Shown: piece after piece, positions 10,958 through 22,382 of the stretch
Layout of the letters: every line of letters begins with the position of its first letter
Numbering within the stretch: position 1 is the stretch's first letter
NCBI RefSeq assembly: GCF_003171515.1
Contig: NC_089390.1
Span: 62,001 to 126,000, forward strand
Length of the DNA stretch: 64,000 nt
Reading direction: 5' to 3'
Source of the DNA: Pyrenophora tritici-repentis
Taxonomy: Eukaryota > Ascomycota > Dothideomycetes > Pleosporales > Pleosporaceae
Notes under the pieces: model-generated
What the model was told of the DNA's origin: nothing
Databases searched by the model: none
What the model saw: the letters and a program-made list of their open reading frames with translations, nothing else
Translations under genes and position numbers: made by a program

Positions 10958-12432
10958 TTCTGATCAACATCAAGCTGTCGAGTCTCCCCCTCCACCAGTG
11001 CACGAGGATCTGGATGTGGCCGAGTAGAGGTGAGGCTGCCATGCATCCCGCAGGCAGTGTCTGTCTGCGCCACTGTCTACACAAGGCCAGTATTGACACG
11101 AGTGCTATCAAAATTGCTACAGCACGGTGTTTTGTTGAAGGAGAGAGGGATTTGGGTTTTGTTACGTCTATTAGTGGAGGCTAGATTTACTTCTATGTCC
11201 TGCCACGACATTAATGCATCAGCAGTCGAAAAGCTCGGTACGGATTCTCTTTGGCGAACGGTTACGGCGATTATATTCGATTCGGTTTGTCGCCTTGTTT
11301 CGGTCGATCGGTCGATGTCGATACGGTTCGAGTTCCTTGCGTCCTGTACACTATTCGGTCGGTCCGTAGCACGTCGAACACTTCCACCTCCCTTTCCCCT
11401 TCGATGCCTCCCGATCTCACGTTTACGCTATTTCCTCGACGCCCACTCCCAACGCGAACATATAAAACAAAGGTTTGTGTACTCAGATTATATAGATTTC
11501 CATTGTGATTGTGACACCATGCTCACGTATACTGCCGCTTGCGAGCACATGCTTTGATAATACAACATGTTCAACTAATGTTATTGAATGTCGTCATTGG
11601 TGATGTCCGTTTGATGTGAATAAAGCGATTCCGAATGCGATGTCAAGGTGCAGTGTCCAGAACATGTGTTGATTCACGGATGTTTGAAATGAGAAATGCC
11701 TAAATTGACCGTCTGCACCCATGTTGAGAATTTGCGTTGTTTTCTGCAATATGCGTTTCCAACAGCAGCCATCACGTACATTTGTGAGGCTATGTGGCTT
11801 GGAAACGTTGTACGCCTCGTATAAGTTGAGTCGCCGCAGACAACACGTATAGTTTCACTGCCGCAGTCAGTTCCCGCTGCCGCCTTGTGCCGCCCCCAAC
11901 ATGCATTTCTCTAAATCTAGGAAGCTAAAATATGCACAAACGACGGATAAGTCGGGTTCGGAGTGAGAAAAGGATGAGCGCTGCGTGTCCAAGGGTGGCT
12001 AAGGAGGTGGGCCTAGCCATGTTTTGGGTTTAGCGCATCCGCCACTTTTTTTACTCAGCCACGCTCGTTCGCATGCCGCGACATTTGGTGTGTGATGCGT
12101 GGATCAATCCTTTCTGACCACATCTGTCACTCTTTCCTGCTTAAAACTTTCGTCTCTTCCTTCCTTCCTCTTACCCTTTGACCTTCTTGACTCCGCTCCT
12201 TTTACTCCAATTCACTCCGATTTACATCGCACGACTCGGTCAGGAGTAACGTCCGAGTAGTAAGCACGGCACAGCACAGCACAGCTCATCAACAGCCGAC
12301 ACGAAACATTACCCGTCTTTTGCCACAACGCGTCGCCGACGACAACATCTGTCTCTTTTCGAGTTGACGACGCAGTCACTCTTCCACTACATCTACATCT
12401 TCTTGTAATCACACACACAAAAAACCGCAAAT
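10958..12432. other. Intergenic: SR-factor 3' side and CYSTM gene promoter
   Basis: This is 1.5 kb without a supported gene. A plus-strand open frame at 11030-11557 lies in the expected 3' untranslated region and has no recognisable content. Positions 12120-12220 are pyrimidine-rich, the usual composition of a fungal core promoter just upstream of the next gene. Confidence 0.45.
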
Positions 12433-12871
12433 ATGTCTAAACCAGTACGTCTCACACACATCATCTCACCCCCTAATCACACTCACCCACCACGTACACC
12501 ATACTAACACACAACCCCATAGGAAGGCGCACCACCAGCCTACCCCCAAAACCCCCCCGCCCATCCACCACGACGCCGGTCCAGCGCCCGGCGGCATGCA
12601 ACCCTCGTACTACAACCAGGGCGGCGGCCAGCCAGAGTACTACGGCGCCAGCCCCAACCCGTACCAACAACAGGGCCAGTATGGTCCTCCGCAGGGTCAA
12701 TATGGTCCCCCGCAAGGACAGTACGGTCAGCAGATGCAGTATCAGCAGGGTCCGCCGCCGCCGGGGGGTTACTATCAGGATGATAGGAGACAAGGTGGCG
12801 GTGGTGGTGGGTTGTTTGCGGGTTTGTGCGCGGGGTTGGCGTGTTGTTGTTGTTTGGATTGTTTGTTCTAA
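12433..12871 (+). CDS. Small CYSTM-type cysteine-rich protein (frame break in a C7 run)
   Basis: CYSTM proteins are small tail-anchored proteins linked to stress tolerance, with a Pro/Gln/Tyr/Gly-rich N-terminus and a Cys-rich hydrophobic C-terminus. Exon 1 (12433-12444) encodes MSKP. A 78-bp intron starts GTACGT and ends at 12522. Exon 2 begins EGAPPAYPQNPPAH, the usual start of the fungal family. After a run of seven C at 12552-12558 the open frame shifts. The downstream frame gives three QGQYGPPQ-type repeats and ends GGLFAGLCAGLACCCCLDCL, the diagnostic tail. One base fewer in the run would join the two halves. A second possible route is an acceptor at 12526, four bases later, which enters the downstream frame directly but loses the family-like EGAPPAYPQ start. 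The family call rests on the tail. Confidence 0.7.
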
Positions 12872-14013
12872 GGGGGTGTTGTTGTGGAGTAGGGGTTGAT
12901 AATTTCTGGGTTGGCCGAGGAGAACGTTGTTCTGGTCGAGATTCTCATTCAACGATATCGGCAAAGAGCGAGAGGCTATTGGAACGAACGCGCGCTGTGT
13001 AGATTTGATAATCGGGGGTTTCGTTTGTTTTTCCTTTCTCTTCTTTTCCAGGATGGCAGTAGTAGTAAGGTTCAGATGGGAAGTTCAGTCAGCGGTCGCG
13101 GTGAAAGAGTCGAGAAGCTTTCGAACCTATTGTATCTGCATGCAAGCACAACAACAGACACCACACTTTTTGTAATGTCCAATCCAATATAACTAATTAA
13201 TCGCAACATGCTCTCACCAACTATTCTTCTGGCCTAAGTTCCTTGGAACTATATCGCTCTGGTGGAGAGGTGCCTACCAGCATCATCGCCGCACGCGCGT
13301 TGCTACCTACAGCGTCGTTCCCTGGACAATGCCGTGTCCATCTTTTGCCCCTTCCGTCATCTGGGCCCCAGCCCCCTCTGCGGAAGCTAAAAGATGCAGC
13401 CGCATGTGCACGACCCTGCACTTGACACGACTGGGAACCTTGTTTTGAACCCAACCTTTTTTTTTACAGCGATAGCCGCCTACTATCGGCGGCAGCGGTC
13501 AGGTGCACAAAAACGCGGCGGGGAAAATAGTTTATAGAGGCGGTCCCACCGTATGTATGACGAGAACCCGGCTGTCGCACACAGTTCCCGCGTTGCTAGG
13601 GCAAAGATTTCCTCGTTGATCGTTTAAAGAAGAGTGGGCAGGGCAGGTCTTCCGATTGACTGGACCCTCTTCTTTGTTGAAGTTTGGTTCTTGTTACCCT
13701 GAACGACAAGTGGACACCTGCTTCCGAGGCTACGTGCTACTACTTACCGGAGTTGACGTTAGGCAAACGCAAGCGCACGTCAACTTGCACCGCGTCATCG
13801 GAGACGATAAAGTGTCGAGCGGCTGAATATAAACTTACCTTGCCCGCCTCCTCCACCGCCACCGACTCCGCCGCCATCGACTCCACACCTCCGCCTCACC
13901 ATAAAAACGTACCTCGGCTCTACCTACCTCAACGCCCAACCACGACAAAACCCAACAACCCAAACATCTAAACAACCAAACATCCAAACAAACCAAACAC
14001 TCCAGACGACACA
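12872..14013. other. Intergenic: no supported gene, pyrimidine-rich leader
   Basis: The 1.1-kb stretch holds the 3' side of the CYSTM gene and the promoter of the CFEM gene. A T-rich run occurs near 13458-13467. From about 13845 to 14013 the plus strand is a C-rich, nearly G-free leader typical of a fungal 5' untranslated region. No coding frame is convincing. Confidence 0.45.
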
Positions 14014-14570
14014 ATGAAACTCGCCACCAGCTCCCTCCTCGCAATCTTCACTATCTTTCCCGCTGTATACACACTACCAACAACCCACTTACTCTCCCGC
14101 CAATCCAAACTACCCACATGCGGTGCCGTACGTTCCCCACCTACCCTACCCTTCCTTCTCCTCAAAAATCACCCAGCTAACACACACGCCCAACAGACCA
14201 AATGTCTCGCCACCACAAACGGCCTCTTCGACGGATGCGCTCCCGGTGACCTAGTCTGCATCTGCACACTCGAACAGAGCGAAGTCGATCGTTATGTTAG
14301 TACTGTGCAGCCGTGTTTGGATGGTGAGGCTGGGAAGGCCGAGTGTACGGCGGGGGGTGTTGCTAGTAAGTTTTCACGAAGAGGATGGGGGTGGGGTTGG
14401 GGTTGAGGATGAGGGCTAATGTCAAGGCAGATTATAAACAACTTCTTGCAAAGGTTTGCATGGAGCCCGAGTATGGGAGTTTGAATAGGACTGTCGAGTT
14501 TGCTCCGGTGATGGAGGAACAGGAACAGGAAGAGGGACCTGCGGTGACGACGACGGCGGTGAGGGTTTGA
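14014..14570 (+). CDS. Small secreted CFEM-domain protein
   Basis: CFEM domains are eight-cysteine extracellular modules; several bind haem or act at the fungal surface. The exons are 14014-14127, 14197-14365 and 14431-14570, giving 140 residues. A signal peptide covers about residues 1-20 (MKLATSSLLAIFTIFPAVYT). The cysteines are at 36, 41, 52, 59, 61, 78, 88 and 104. The core reads GCAPGDLVCIC, with an Asp (56) three residues before the fourth Cys, where haem-binding CFEM proteins carry their axial Asp. The first intron is in phase 0 between Cys1 and Cys2, and the second in phase 1 before Cys8. The C-terminus is acidic and lacks a GPI signal or membrane helix, so the protein should be free or wall-associated. 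It is the first gene of a three-gene CFEM block. Confidence 0.82.
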
Positions 14571-15061
14571 ACGAGGATTTGGACGAAAGGGTGGTCATGG
14601 GTATGGGCATGGGCATGTGGTTATGAAGATGTGATACGGATATGATGCGAAATACAGTAATGATAATAGATTCCTCTCTCTCTCTCTTCCTCTGGCGTGG
14701 CTGTTTATTTGGTGCGGTGTGATTTTGCAATTTGGGGTAGTGTTGCTGTTTTACCTCGCTGGCTATGTTATTTTACTGACAGATTTACTTTACACGCGCA
14801 AAGTGGGTATCGCGCTTGAAGGATACCTTTTGTGGATTGGTAAAGGCACAGACGACAGACACCTCACCCGACGAATCACTTCTGTGAATGGCGGGAGTGT
14901 TTGTCGACGCGTGGATACTTGCAAACGGCATTTCGAGAACCCTCATGTTGTTCATTCGAAGCATGACTCAACACAACAAGGCCGTTTTGCAAGCTTATAA
15001 CCATCCCACAGCCTGCATCCAGCTCCTGCTCTAACGTCGTCACCTCATATCCTGCCCTACA
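14571..15061. other. Intergenic between CFEM genes
   Basis: The 491-bp gap should hold the 3' end of the first CFEM gene and the promoter of the second. A plus-strand open frame at 14719-15000 starts with a hydrophobic stretch that could imitate a signal peptide. Its frame cannot be joined to the next gene by an obvious intron, so it is not called. Confidence 0.4.
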
Positions 15062-17030
15062 ATGGTACTCACCTGCGCCGTACGTCCCCTGTCTTTCTCT
15101 CCACACAGCGCCGTTATTGACTGTGCTAGATATCACAAAACTGCCAGCGCACCCCACCCCACCGCCTCCACTGCGAACACTTACTAGACAACGAGACTGC
15201 GTACTTCCGTTGTGTATGCAACCGAGCGCAGTCGTTGACTGATAATGAGTTTTTCAACGCACGATGTGTGTTTGAGGAATGCTCGGAAGACCGTGATCGA
15301 CAGGGTAAGTGGGCGTGTGTGTGAGAGAGAGGGAGAGAGGAAGTGGCTAACACGCAATTTAGCATTCATAACGGCGTATAAGAAAGGCTGCGTCGACTTG
15401 GGAATGAGACTACGCGATATCACTGGTGAATGGGGGATGTTTGATACACTTAGCTCCTCTTCAACGATTGGGTTGGGTAGGACGCAAGTCAGCACTGGGC
15501 CGAGTACGGAGACGGCGCCTGGGATGCAGACGAAGACGAAGACGAGTACACTGATGGAAGCGACGGAGATGCGTGGGTCAACGACGAGGAATAGTATAAC
15601 AACAACGGCTACGCCGACAACGCGGTTGGTTACAAGAACCACGACGGTAGCAGCGGTATCGACAATTTCAAAAACACCCGCTGATATACAGATTCCGATT
15701 TGTGGGGTGTGTGCATCTTCTTCCCCATCCCTCCTCTCTCTCCTTCCCCTCGTCCGGATTCACGGCCAACTAACAATACGTGTAGATTCCCCTCAAATGC
15801 ACAAAACCCCACGCAGCATGTAACCCCAGTGACCTATCTTGTATCTGCCACGCCAGCAATTCCCTGGCGCAGAATACGCAGTTTGATCAGCTGTGTGTGC
15901 TCGATGCATGTTATGGGGATTTGGGGAGAGAAGAGTTTCTCGAATCTCTGATGTACAACTGCGGGAAAGTTGGTTTGGCGTTGACGGATGTGCCGAAACG
16001 TTGGGAGGTTTATCTTCCTTCTACGTATCCGTCCACCTCCTCGGTCTCACCGACTTCCTCCTCATCCGCAACTTCCTCCTCGCCCTCACTTTCCACTTCC
16101 TCCCCTACGGCATCCCTATCCCCATCCCTTCCATTCACCACACCGCTCCAAACTCCTCGACCCTACAGCCTCAGCACCCCAGCCATCGCAGGCACCGCAA
16201 CAGCCGCGACCTTCACACTCATCCTTCTCGCCCTACTAGCCCTCCTATACTACCGCTCGAAGAAGAAAGCAAAAAAGCTGCGCGTCGAGAATGCGGTTTT
16301 GGTAGATGCGACGCATCCTGAGGGAGTGGGGGGTAGGATTGAGGTGTTGATGGATAGACGTAGGGGAGATGATGGGTTTGAAGAGGAAGGGACGTTGGTT
16401 GGATCACCTACAGGGGAGAGTTTTGGGGTTGGGGGAGGAAAGTGGTATGGAGGTGGGAGGTTTATTGCTGGTGCTGCTGCTGCTGGTGATGTGGGTATGA
16501 GGATCCAGGAGAAAAACTACGGTGGTGGCGGTGCTGGTGGGAATGCGTACGGTTATGGCACTGGAACTGGGATTGGAACTGGACCTGGACCTGCAAACAC
16601 GGAACCAGAGTACGAAACAAACACCTGGGATCAGCGATATACAAGCGTCAGTCCTTCTTCTCCTCCTCCTCCTCCTCCTCCTCCTTTTTCGGCTCAACAA
16701 CCTAGAAGCCCTAACTTCAGCGCTGCGAGGAGAGGAGGTAGTATAGGTCCTCCGCCTGCATCGCCGCCACCGCCACCTCCGAAGGTACCGCCAAAAGTTC
16801 AGTCACCGAGGGTTTATGATGATGAGGAGAGCGAGTATGAGAGTTTAAGGAGGGAACCGAGGAGAGTCGTTCAACCTACGTCACGGTCACCGCCTCCGGT
16901 GCCGCCACAGTCACGGTCGCCGAGGGCGTATGATGATGAGGCCGAGAGCGAGTATGAGAGTTTGAGGAGGGGTATTGGTGGTGGTGCTGGTAGGGGAAGG
17001 AGAGGCTGGGATGAAGGGAGGATGATTTAG
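15062..17030 (+). CDS. Receptor-like membrane protein with two CFEM-like modules
   Basis: The exons are 15062-15079, 15130-15304, 15363-15706 and 15786-17030; phases agree at all joins and the product is 593 residues. Module A has cysteines at 5, 11, 21, 34, 36, 52, 57 and 74. Module B has them at 178, 184, 191, 198, 200, 216, 221 and 238. Spacing from Cys5 to Cys8 is identical (16, 5, 17) in both. A Thr/Ser-rich linker lies between the modules, and a Ser/Pro/Thr-rich stalk leads to a single membrane helix at about residues 312-336 (TAATFTLILLALLALLYY) followed by Lys-rich residues. The cytoplasmic tail is Gly-rich, then Pro-rich, and ends with two copies of a YDDE..SEYESLRR motif. Odd point: the first exon encodes only MVLTCA, so no signal peptide is visible. 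A missing first exon or a frame error upstream is possible; an in-frame stop precedes the start. Confidence 0.7.
16658..16685 (+). repeat. (CTC)n microsatellite coding for a proline run
   Basis: A run of CTC/CCT triplets inside the last exon of the two-module CFEM gene encodes consecutive prolines. Such tracts vary easily in length. Confidence 0.8.
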
Positions 17031-17715
17031 GGAATGGTGTGGTTGGGAGTTAGCGGATGCTGCTTCTTGCTCAAGACAGAGATTGCGAGAGAGGAGGAAA
17101 TCTGCGAACGATGAAGCGAAGAACATACAGCGAATCTTCCAGCGACAATGTGGTGAGAATGATAATATGGTCGAACACTCTATCCCCATCTATTCCCCCT
17201 CCACAGACGAAAACGTCAACATCGAGAGCATGAAAGCACAAGCAACACACCTCATAAAAACCGGTGAACACCCTACACTTGGAACCCTGCCACCCATATT
17301 CCAGTCTCCTCGCCCGTCACACAACCACCCGCCTATTCCAAATCTCCTCCCACACACCCTACCGTCACATACAGCTTACCGCCAACCAAGCCGTCGCACA
17401 AATATCGTTGAAAACACGCTTTCTTTGGGTAGACCTCCGGTGTACAGGTGAGGCTGTGCGGGCGACGCAGGGTGAGGCGGGTGCGAGGTGAGAGAGTACG
17501 CTTGCTGGGGTGAGAGTGCTAATTGAGCTGAGCGCTTGGGGAGGGAGCGCTAATTGGGCTGAGCGCTTGGGGAGGGAGCAAACAAGTGGTGGGGTAAGGC
17601 TGGAGCTAGTTGGTTATAGTCGCTGGACTGGACTGGACTGGACTTGCTACTTGAAAATCTTTTGGCGACGATTCGAGCTGTACTTTGACACGGCGTTTGA
17701 AGCAGGTTCTTCATC
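17031..17715. other. Intergenic between CFEM genes, with a short direct duplication
   Basis: No gene is supported here; a plus-strand frame at 17083-17451 has no recognisable content. Around 17519-17580 the phrase gctgagcgcttggggagg occurs twice in direct orientation, a local duplication. The rest should be the promoter of the third CFEM gene. Confidence 0.45.
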
Positions 17716-19391
17716 ATGATCAAGGCGGTGATTGTGACTTTGGTTCTACTGGTGGCCATGACCGCTGGTCTTGACTGCTCGAATCCGAGTAACGTCATCT
17801 TACCGGACTGCACAGTGAGTATTTGAACATCGAGCTTATCTTTTGGACTGACACTTTGTAGAAGGGTTGCATCGCCGGCGGCACAGTTGGAGACGTCTGC
17901 GCAGATGACTTCAACAGTTTCTGTGAACATCAAGGTTATGTGAACCTTTTCTCCAAGGGCTATGGCTCGTGCCTGATCAGTGATTGTGTGTCTGATCAAG
18001 AAATTTACAGTATGGCAGTTCGGGAGGTAGAGCTGGATTGAAAAGCGCTAATTCGGGCAGCCACATTAATCACCATGCACGGCAAATGTACACATCTGGA
18101 AGAATGGCCTCTTAAGGTGGATGGCAACTTGAATGACTGGTTCACATATGTCTTTGGAGATTCAAGTACTAGCCCGGCGATGCAGACTGCTACGGAAACG
18201 ACTGGTGGTAATGTTGCTATTTCGTTCGAGCCATCGACAGACCAGCCTACACCAACCACGGAACCAAGTTCGACAGATGCTGGTACTTCAGCAAAACCGA
18301 GTAGCAATGCTGCAAATACCTCAACTTCAGCAGCAAATAGCTCTCCACCGCAACAATCATCGCAGTCAGGCGACGGACCTCCAGCTGCTATCCCCGCAAA
18401 TCCGACAGAGACTACCGTATCGACAGACCAAGGCCAACCTACGACTGCACCTGCATCAGCGTCAAATAACGATCAACCAGGCCAAAGTTCTGGACAGGCA
18501 AATACAGATACCGCCCACGCACATGCCCAACCCACGACCACTTTCGGCCCCAACAACTCAACTACCGGTCCTGCAGACCCGCCAGCATTCGGTACGGCCA
18601 CCATCGCCGGAACAGCAGCTGGCGGCACAGTCGGCCTCGCCCTCATCGCCGGTCTGATCTACTTCCTCATGCGCCGCCGCGAACGCAAAGTCTTCAAGCC
18701 CTCTCCAGCAAACATGTGGGATCCGACACACAACACCGACCGCAAGCCCACTCTCCCCGTCCTCCAAGACGACACAAATTACAATCGATACAGCGAAGCC
18801 ACGCAGCCCCAGATGAACAAAGCCGAACTCTACAGTAACGCTCTACTGCCTCCCCCACAGCAAACACCCATCCATAACGCATTCAAGACCCCAGACCCAG
18901 GATACCCTCACGATGGAGGAGCTGCAGGAGCTAACCGTTACTATCAACCACCCCCTCAGAACCAGCACCACGGAAACTTCGACACCAGATTCCCCGAACT
19001 ACCCGCTCATCCCACCCATCAACCCATGTCATCGCCTACATCCCCCGTCTCAAGCTTGTCAACACCACACATCTGGACCGCCGCAAACACCCCGACTTTT
19101 CGCCTCAGCAACCCGGATGCGCGCAGTGACGGCGTGAGGAGTCCTGTCAGCGAGTTGGGTGCAAATGAGGTGTTGCAGTCTACAAGGTCAGCGGAGTTGA
19201 GTGGAGAGGAGATTCGTGCTGGTAATAGTGCGACGACGCCTGTGGAGTTGCATGAGGAGAGTTTGAAGCCGGAGAGGGTTGGGCTGAGGAAGAGTGGGGG
19301 TGGTGGGGGGTCTGGGGCTGTGGAGATGGAGGGAGAGGGTATGAGGAATGGGAATGGGGGAAGTAAGGCGGGGGTTTCTACGAACTTCTAA
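17716..19391 (+). CDS. Single-pass receptor-like protein with a variant CFEM module
   Basis: The exons are 17716-17814, 17862-18009 and 18061-19391, giving 525 residues. A signal peptide (MIKAVIVTLVLLVAMTAG) is followed by eight cysteines at 21, 32, 36, 46, 54, 70, 75 and 92. The last four have the same spacing (16, 5, 17) as both modules of the neighbouring gene. The residue that should be Cys4 of the CxC pair is Ser52, and Cys21 is extra, so one disulphide may be rewired. A long Ser/Thr/Gln/Pro-rich stalk (likely O-glycosylated) leads to a membrane helix at about 260-283, then RRRERK and a Pro/Asn-rich cytoplasmic tail. The first intron is in phase 0 before Cys2, and the second in phase 1 before Cys8, as in the other CFEM genes. 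The architecture resembles wall sensors, but the tail has no known signalling domain. Confidence 0.78.
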
Positions 19392-22265
19392 AGGGGTGCG
19401 GTGTATAGGAGGGAATTTCTTTCTTCTACGGGACTACGGTACCTATATTTCGTGTACGAACAGTGCATCATGGAATTTCATGGAAGTTCTGTCAAGCTTT
19501 CCGAGCTTACCTCCGTGATGGGGGGATTTTGCGGAGTCGGCGGAGTGGATTAATGGGTTACGAACTTAGATTCCTGAATAACGTGGGCGAGGGAAGGTAG
19601 ATACCATCCCACTTTCTCCTTCCTTTCCTCCTCGTTTCTTAATCAGTACAGATAGTAGATTGATTTCTCTTCTAATAATAAAATCCTGCCACTCACACGT
19701 GTTGGCATTTCTTTTCCTTAAAACTATCGTATCACCTCCTAGTTGTCACTAAACCCACCCAACCTAAACTCTCAGCCTTCCCAGTACCACACCCGTGTCA
19801 CCACCCTCGACCTCTCGTACAACGTCCCTACCATAGCCGCACGCAGTGTACCACATTTGCGCAACACCAACGCGTTCCAGTCATACCATGTATGTTTTCC
19901 ATAAGTATTGACGGGTAGGATTACGGCGCGGCTACTGCATGAGGTGGACTACCAGGGGATATGGGGGATAGAGGTATGGGGTTTAGGTGTTTGTTTTTTT
20001 GTGAGAATAAGTTGCGTGTATGAGCGGTGGACTTAGTGGTAGGTGGACGAATGGGAAGAGGAAGTATGGAGCCGCGAGCGGTGAGTGGGAGGGCTATGCA
20101 GAAAGGTGTAGTTGGTAAGAGTGAATATCGACGATCTCGTTGGTGAAAAGTTGGGACAAGGACAAAAGTGCGATGTGTGGGAGGTTGGGGTGAGGATGAG
20201 AAGACGTGTCGGCGGGTGTTGGATACATCCGGGGCTGAGTCCAGCGAATTCAAGGATGGTAGGAGGATTATGGCCGCGGTAGTTGCAGTTGAGGGGTTCA
20301 TGGAGAAATGGAAGATCTGTCTCAGTCCCAACACTTCACTACTGCCTACCCCACCGTCCCCTTGAGATCCACGTATCCCCCTGTTCTGCTTTCGCAAGCT
20401 TGATGTAAGAAGTACGAGGTAAGAGACAGAGAGAGCAAAGAAGTGATTGGACAGAGGGACAAAGAGGGGGGCAAAGAGCAAGAACGCATTGGAGGGAGAA
20501 AGAGGGGGAAAGAGAACCAAGAATAGATTGGATGAAGATCATCCGTAGAATTCCAGGCAAATAGGGGTACCTAGGCGAAGTGGCTTGGAGTACTGTGTGT
20601 GAGATTGGATGTGAGAGCTGGCGGCAGGCAATGTTGGTAACGGCGAAGAGTCTTGGCATCCGTTATGAGGCTTCAGGCGTACAAAATCATCCCACTTGGT
20701 AACCTTGGAACTTGAACCGGCCGTGATCCGGGCTTAAGCTTGCAGAGCGCGGTGCTGGGATGTCGACGGATTGATTGGACCGTCATCAGCTGAAGATACC
20801 CGACGCGTCACAGCGGTTGATGGAGGAATGGGGTCTCTACATTGTAGATGGCTGATTTCGCTCCAAGCAGACTGTCTGTAGTGTTCGGCAGCACCTGAAA
20901 TGTTCCTATACTGTAATCTTTCTGGGGTCACGAAATCCTTCCTGGCGGGTGGATGGAGGCTCATCGGCAAGCACGGCGCCGAGGGTGTATGCCGCGTCAT
21001 GTGAAGCCGCGTGACTGTCGTGTGAAACTATACTGAGCTCCTTCTGCATTAGCTTGCCGCGGCCAATTCTGTCGTCTAAGCGAGGCCGACGTCGTTTCTT
21101 GCCGGTGATGTTCTGGAACCGCAGCGCGCCCGGCCGATCTCATGGTAGTGCGATACGAGTGATCCAGGCTTGGAACACACGTCTAGCGGGTATTTCCGTT
21201 TATCTCATGGTGTTTCTTGAGTCTACATTGACTGTAAAGGGCGTCTTTGGATCTATCGTGGGGACTTCATGTATATGGTGCACTGTTAGGTATCTGTAAT
21301 GGCCACTACATCATTCCAAGGTTTGCTCCATAAACTTGGAATCGCTCAAACCAAGACCCCGCTGCAAATTTCCAGTGCGCAAATTATCAGATGGCGGGCG
21401 ATCTATGGGAAATCCTGAGAATTAGCATCGTTTACGTTGATTGGCCGGAAATTGCAGATCATCGGTATGTGTATTCCATATTCGGCCAGAATCTGGGCTT
21501 CGTGCTCCGGAACTTCTCTTTGAACAGAGCAGTAATTTCTAGCATTGCTCTACCTGAACAATCTAGGAGTCTTTGATGCATAACGACTTGAAAGTCTCAG
21601 TGATATGATCTGGACGTAGACATGTTGCACCTTATCCAAAATTCTCTGTTCAGCGGACTCTATTCCCCGCGGATCAAAGAGACGTCAAGTGCTTACGCTC
21701 TTGGGCTACGCAATACGAGAAGTCGTGGTCTTCTGATATGGAGTAAAGGCACCTCATGTTCTCCGAAGACATCCGTGGGGTCAATGATGCCCAAAGTTAC
21801 ACCTTCATGCAGATGCAGGCGGACCAGCTCCTATTGGATATTCTTCCTGTCGATACCGTTATATCTCAGAACTCGTAATACTCACTACGGATCTCTACAT
21901 GACTTCAGACGACACCTGAGTTAGAACTGGTCGCTAGAATCCTCATTCCCAGTTCTAGCAGCAGATGCTCAGAGACTGTTTCTTTGTCCGTTTGAGATAG
22001 AAAACCTCGTACCACTCCGCTTTACTCCAACTCCACTTCTTGTATTACCCGAACGTTTAAACTTTATCTCATCCTGCTTCCGCGTGAACCCATTGGAAGC
22101 AGATTCGGTCCTCCGCGAGTGAGCAGACGCGTTCCACGATCCTGAGACATCCGGGTGTTATTGAACCTCCCCCAACCGGAATATGGAGTGGATCAACATC
22201 AGAGATGACGACCACAGCAGTGGTAAAGAGGCCAGAGAACGACCGACTGTCCATGAAGAAAGACA
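19392..22265. other. Gene-poor region, 2.9 kb
   Basis: The left part is the 3' untranslated region of the third CFEM gene. A minus-strand open frame at 19921-20520 has low-complexity composition and no family features, so it is not called. From about 20.7 kb on, all frames are short and broken. Nothing recognisable as a transposon or RNA gene was seen. Confidence 0.4.
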
Positions 22266-22271
22266 TATAAA
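22266..22271 (+). promoter_or_regulatory. TATA box of the repeat-peptide precursor gene
   Basis: TATAAA lies 112 bp upstream of the start codon and is followed by a C/A-rich, G-poor leader (22286-22382). This is the arrangement of strongly expressed fungal genes. Confidence 0.55.
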
Positions 22272-22382
22272 GCACACCAGTCGCAACCCATTCTTCTCAT
22301 CATCACCAACCATCAATCACCAACTCAATCAACCACACAATCAACCTTACAACTGAGACTCTTTTCTCACAAGCGCATCAAA

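Noticed and set aside
11030..11557. 175-codon plus-strand open frame after the SR factor
   Set aside because: It lies in the expected 3' untranslated region, has no family features, and its composition looks like translated non-coding DNA.
19921..20520. 199-codon minus-strand open frame
   Set aside because: It is low-complexity Pro/Ser/Thr/Leu sequence with no domain or intron structure; it arises from a GA-rich plus strand.
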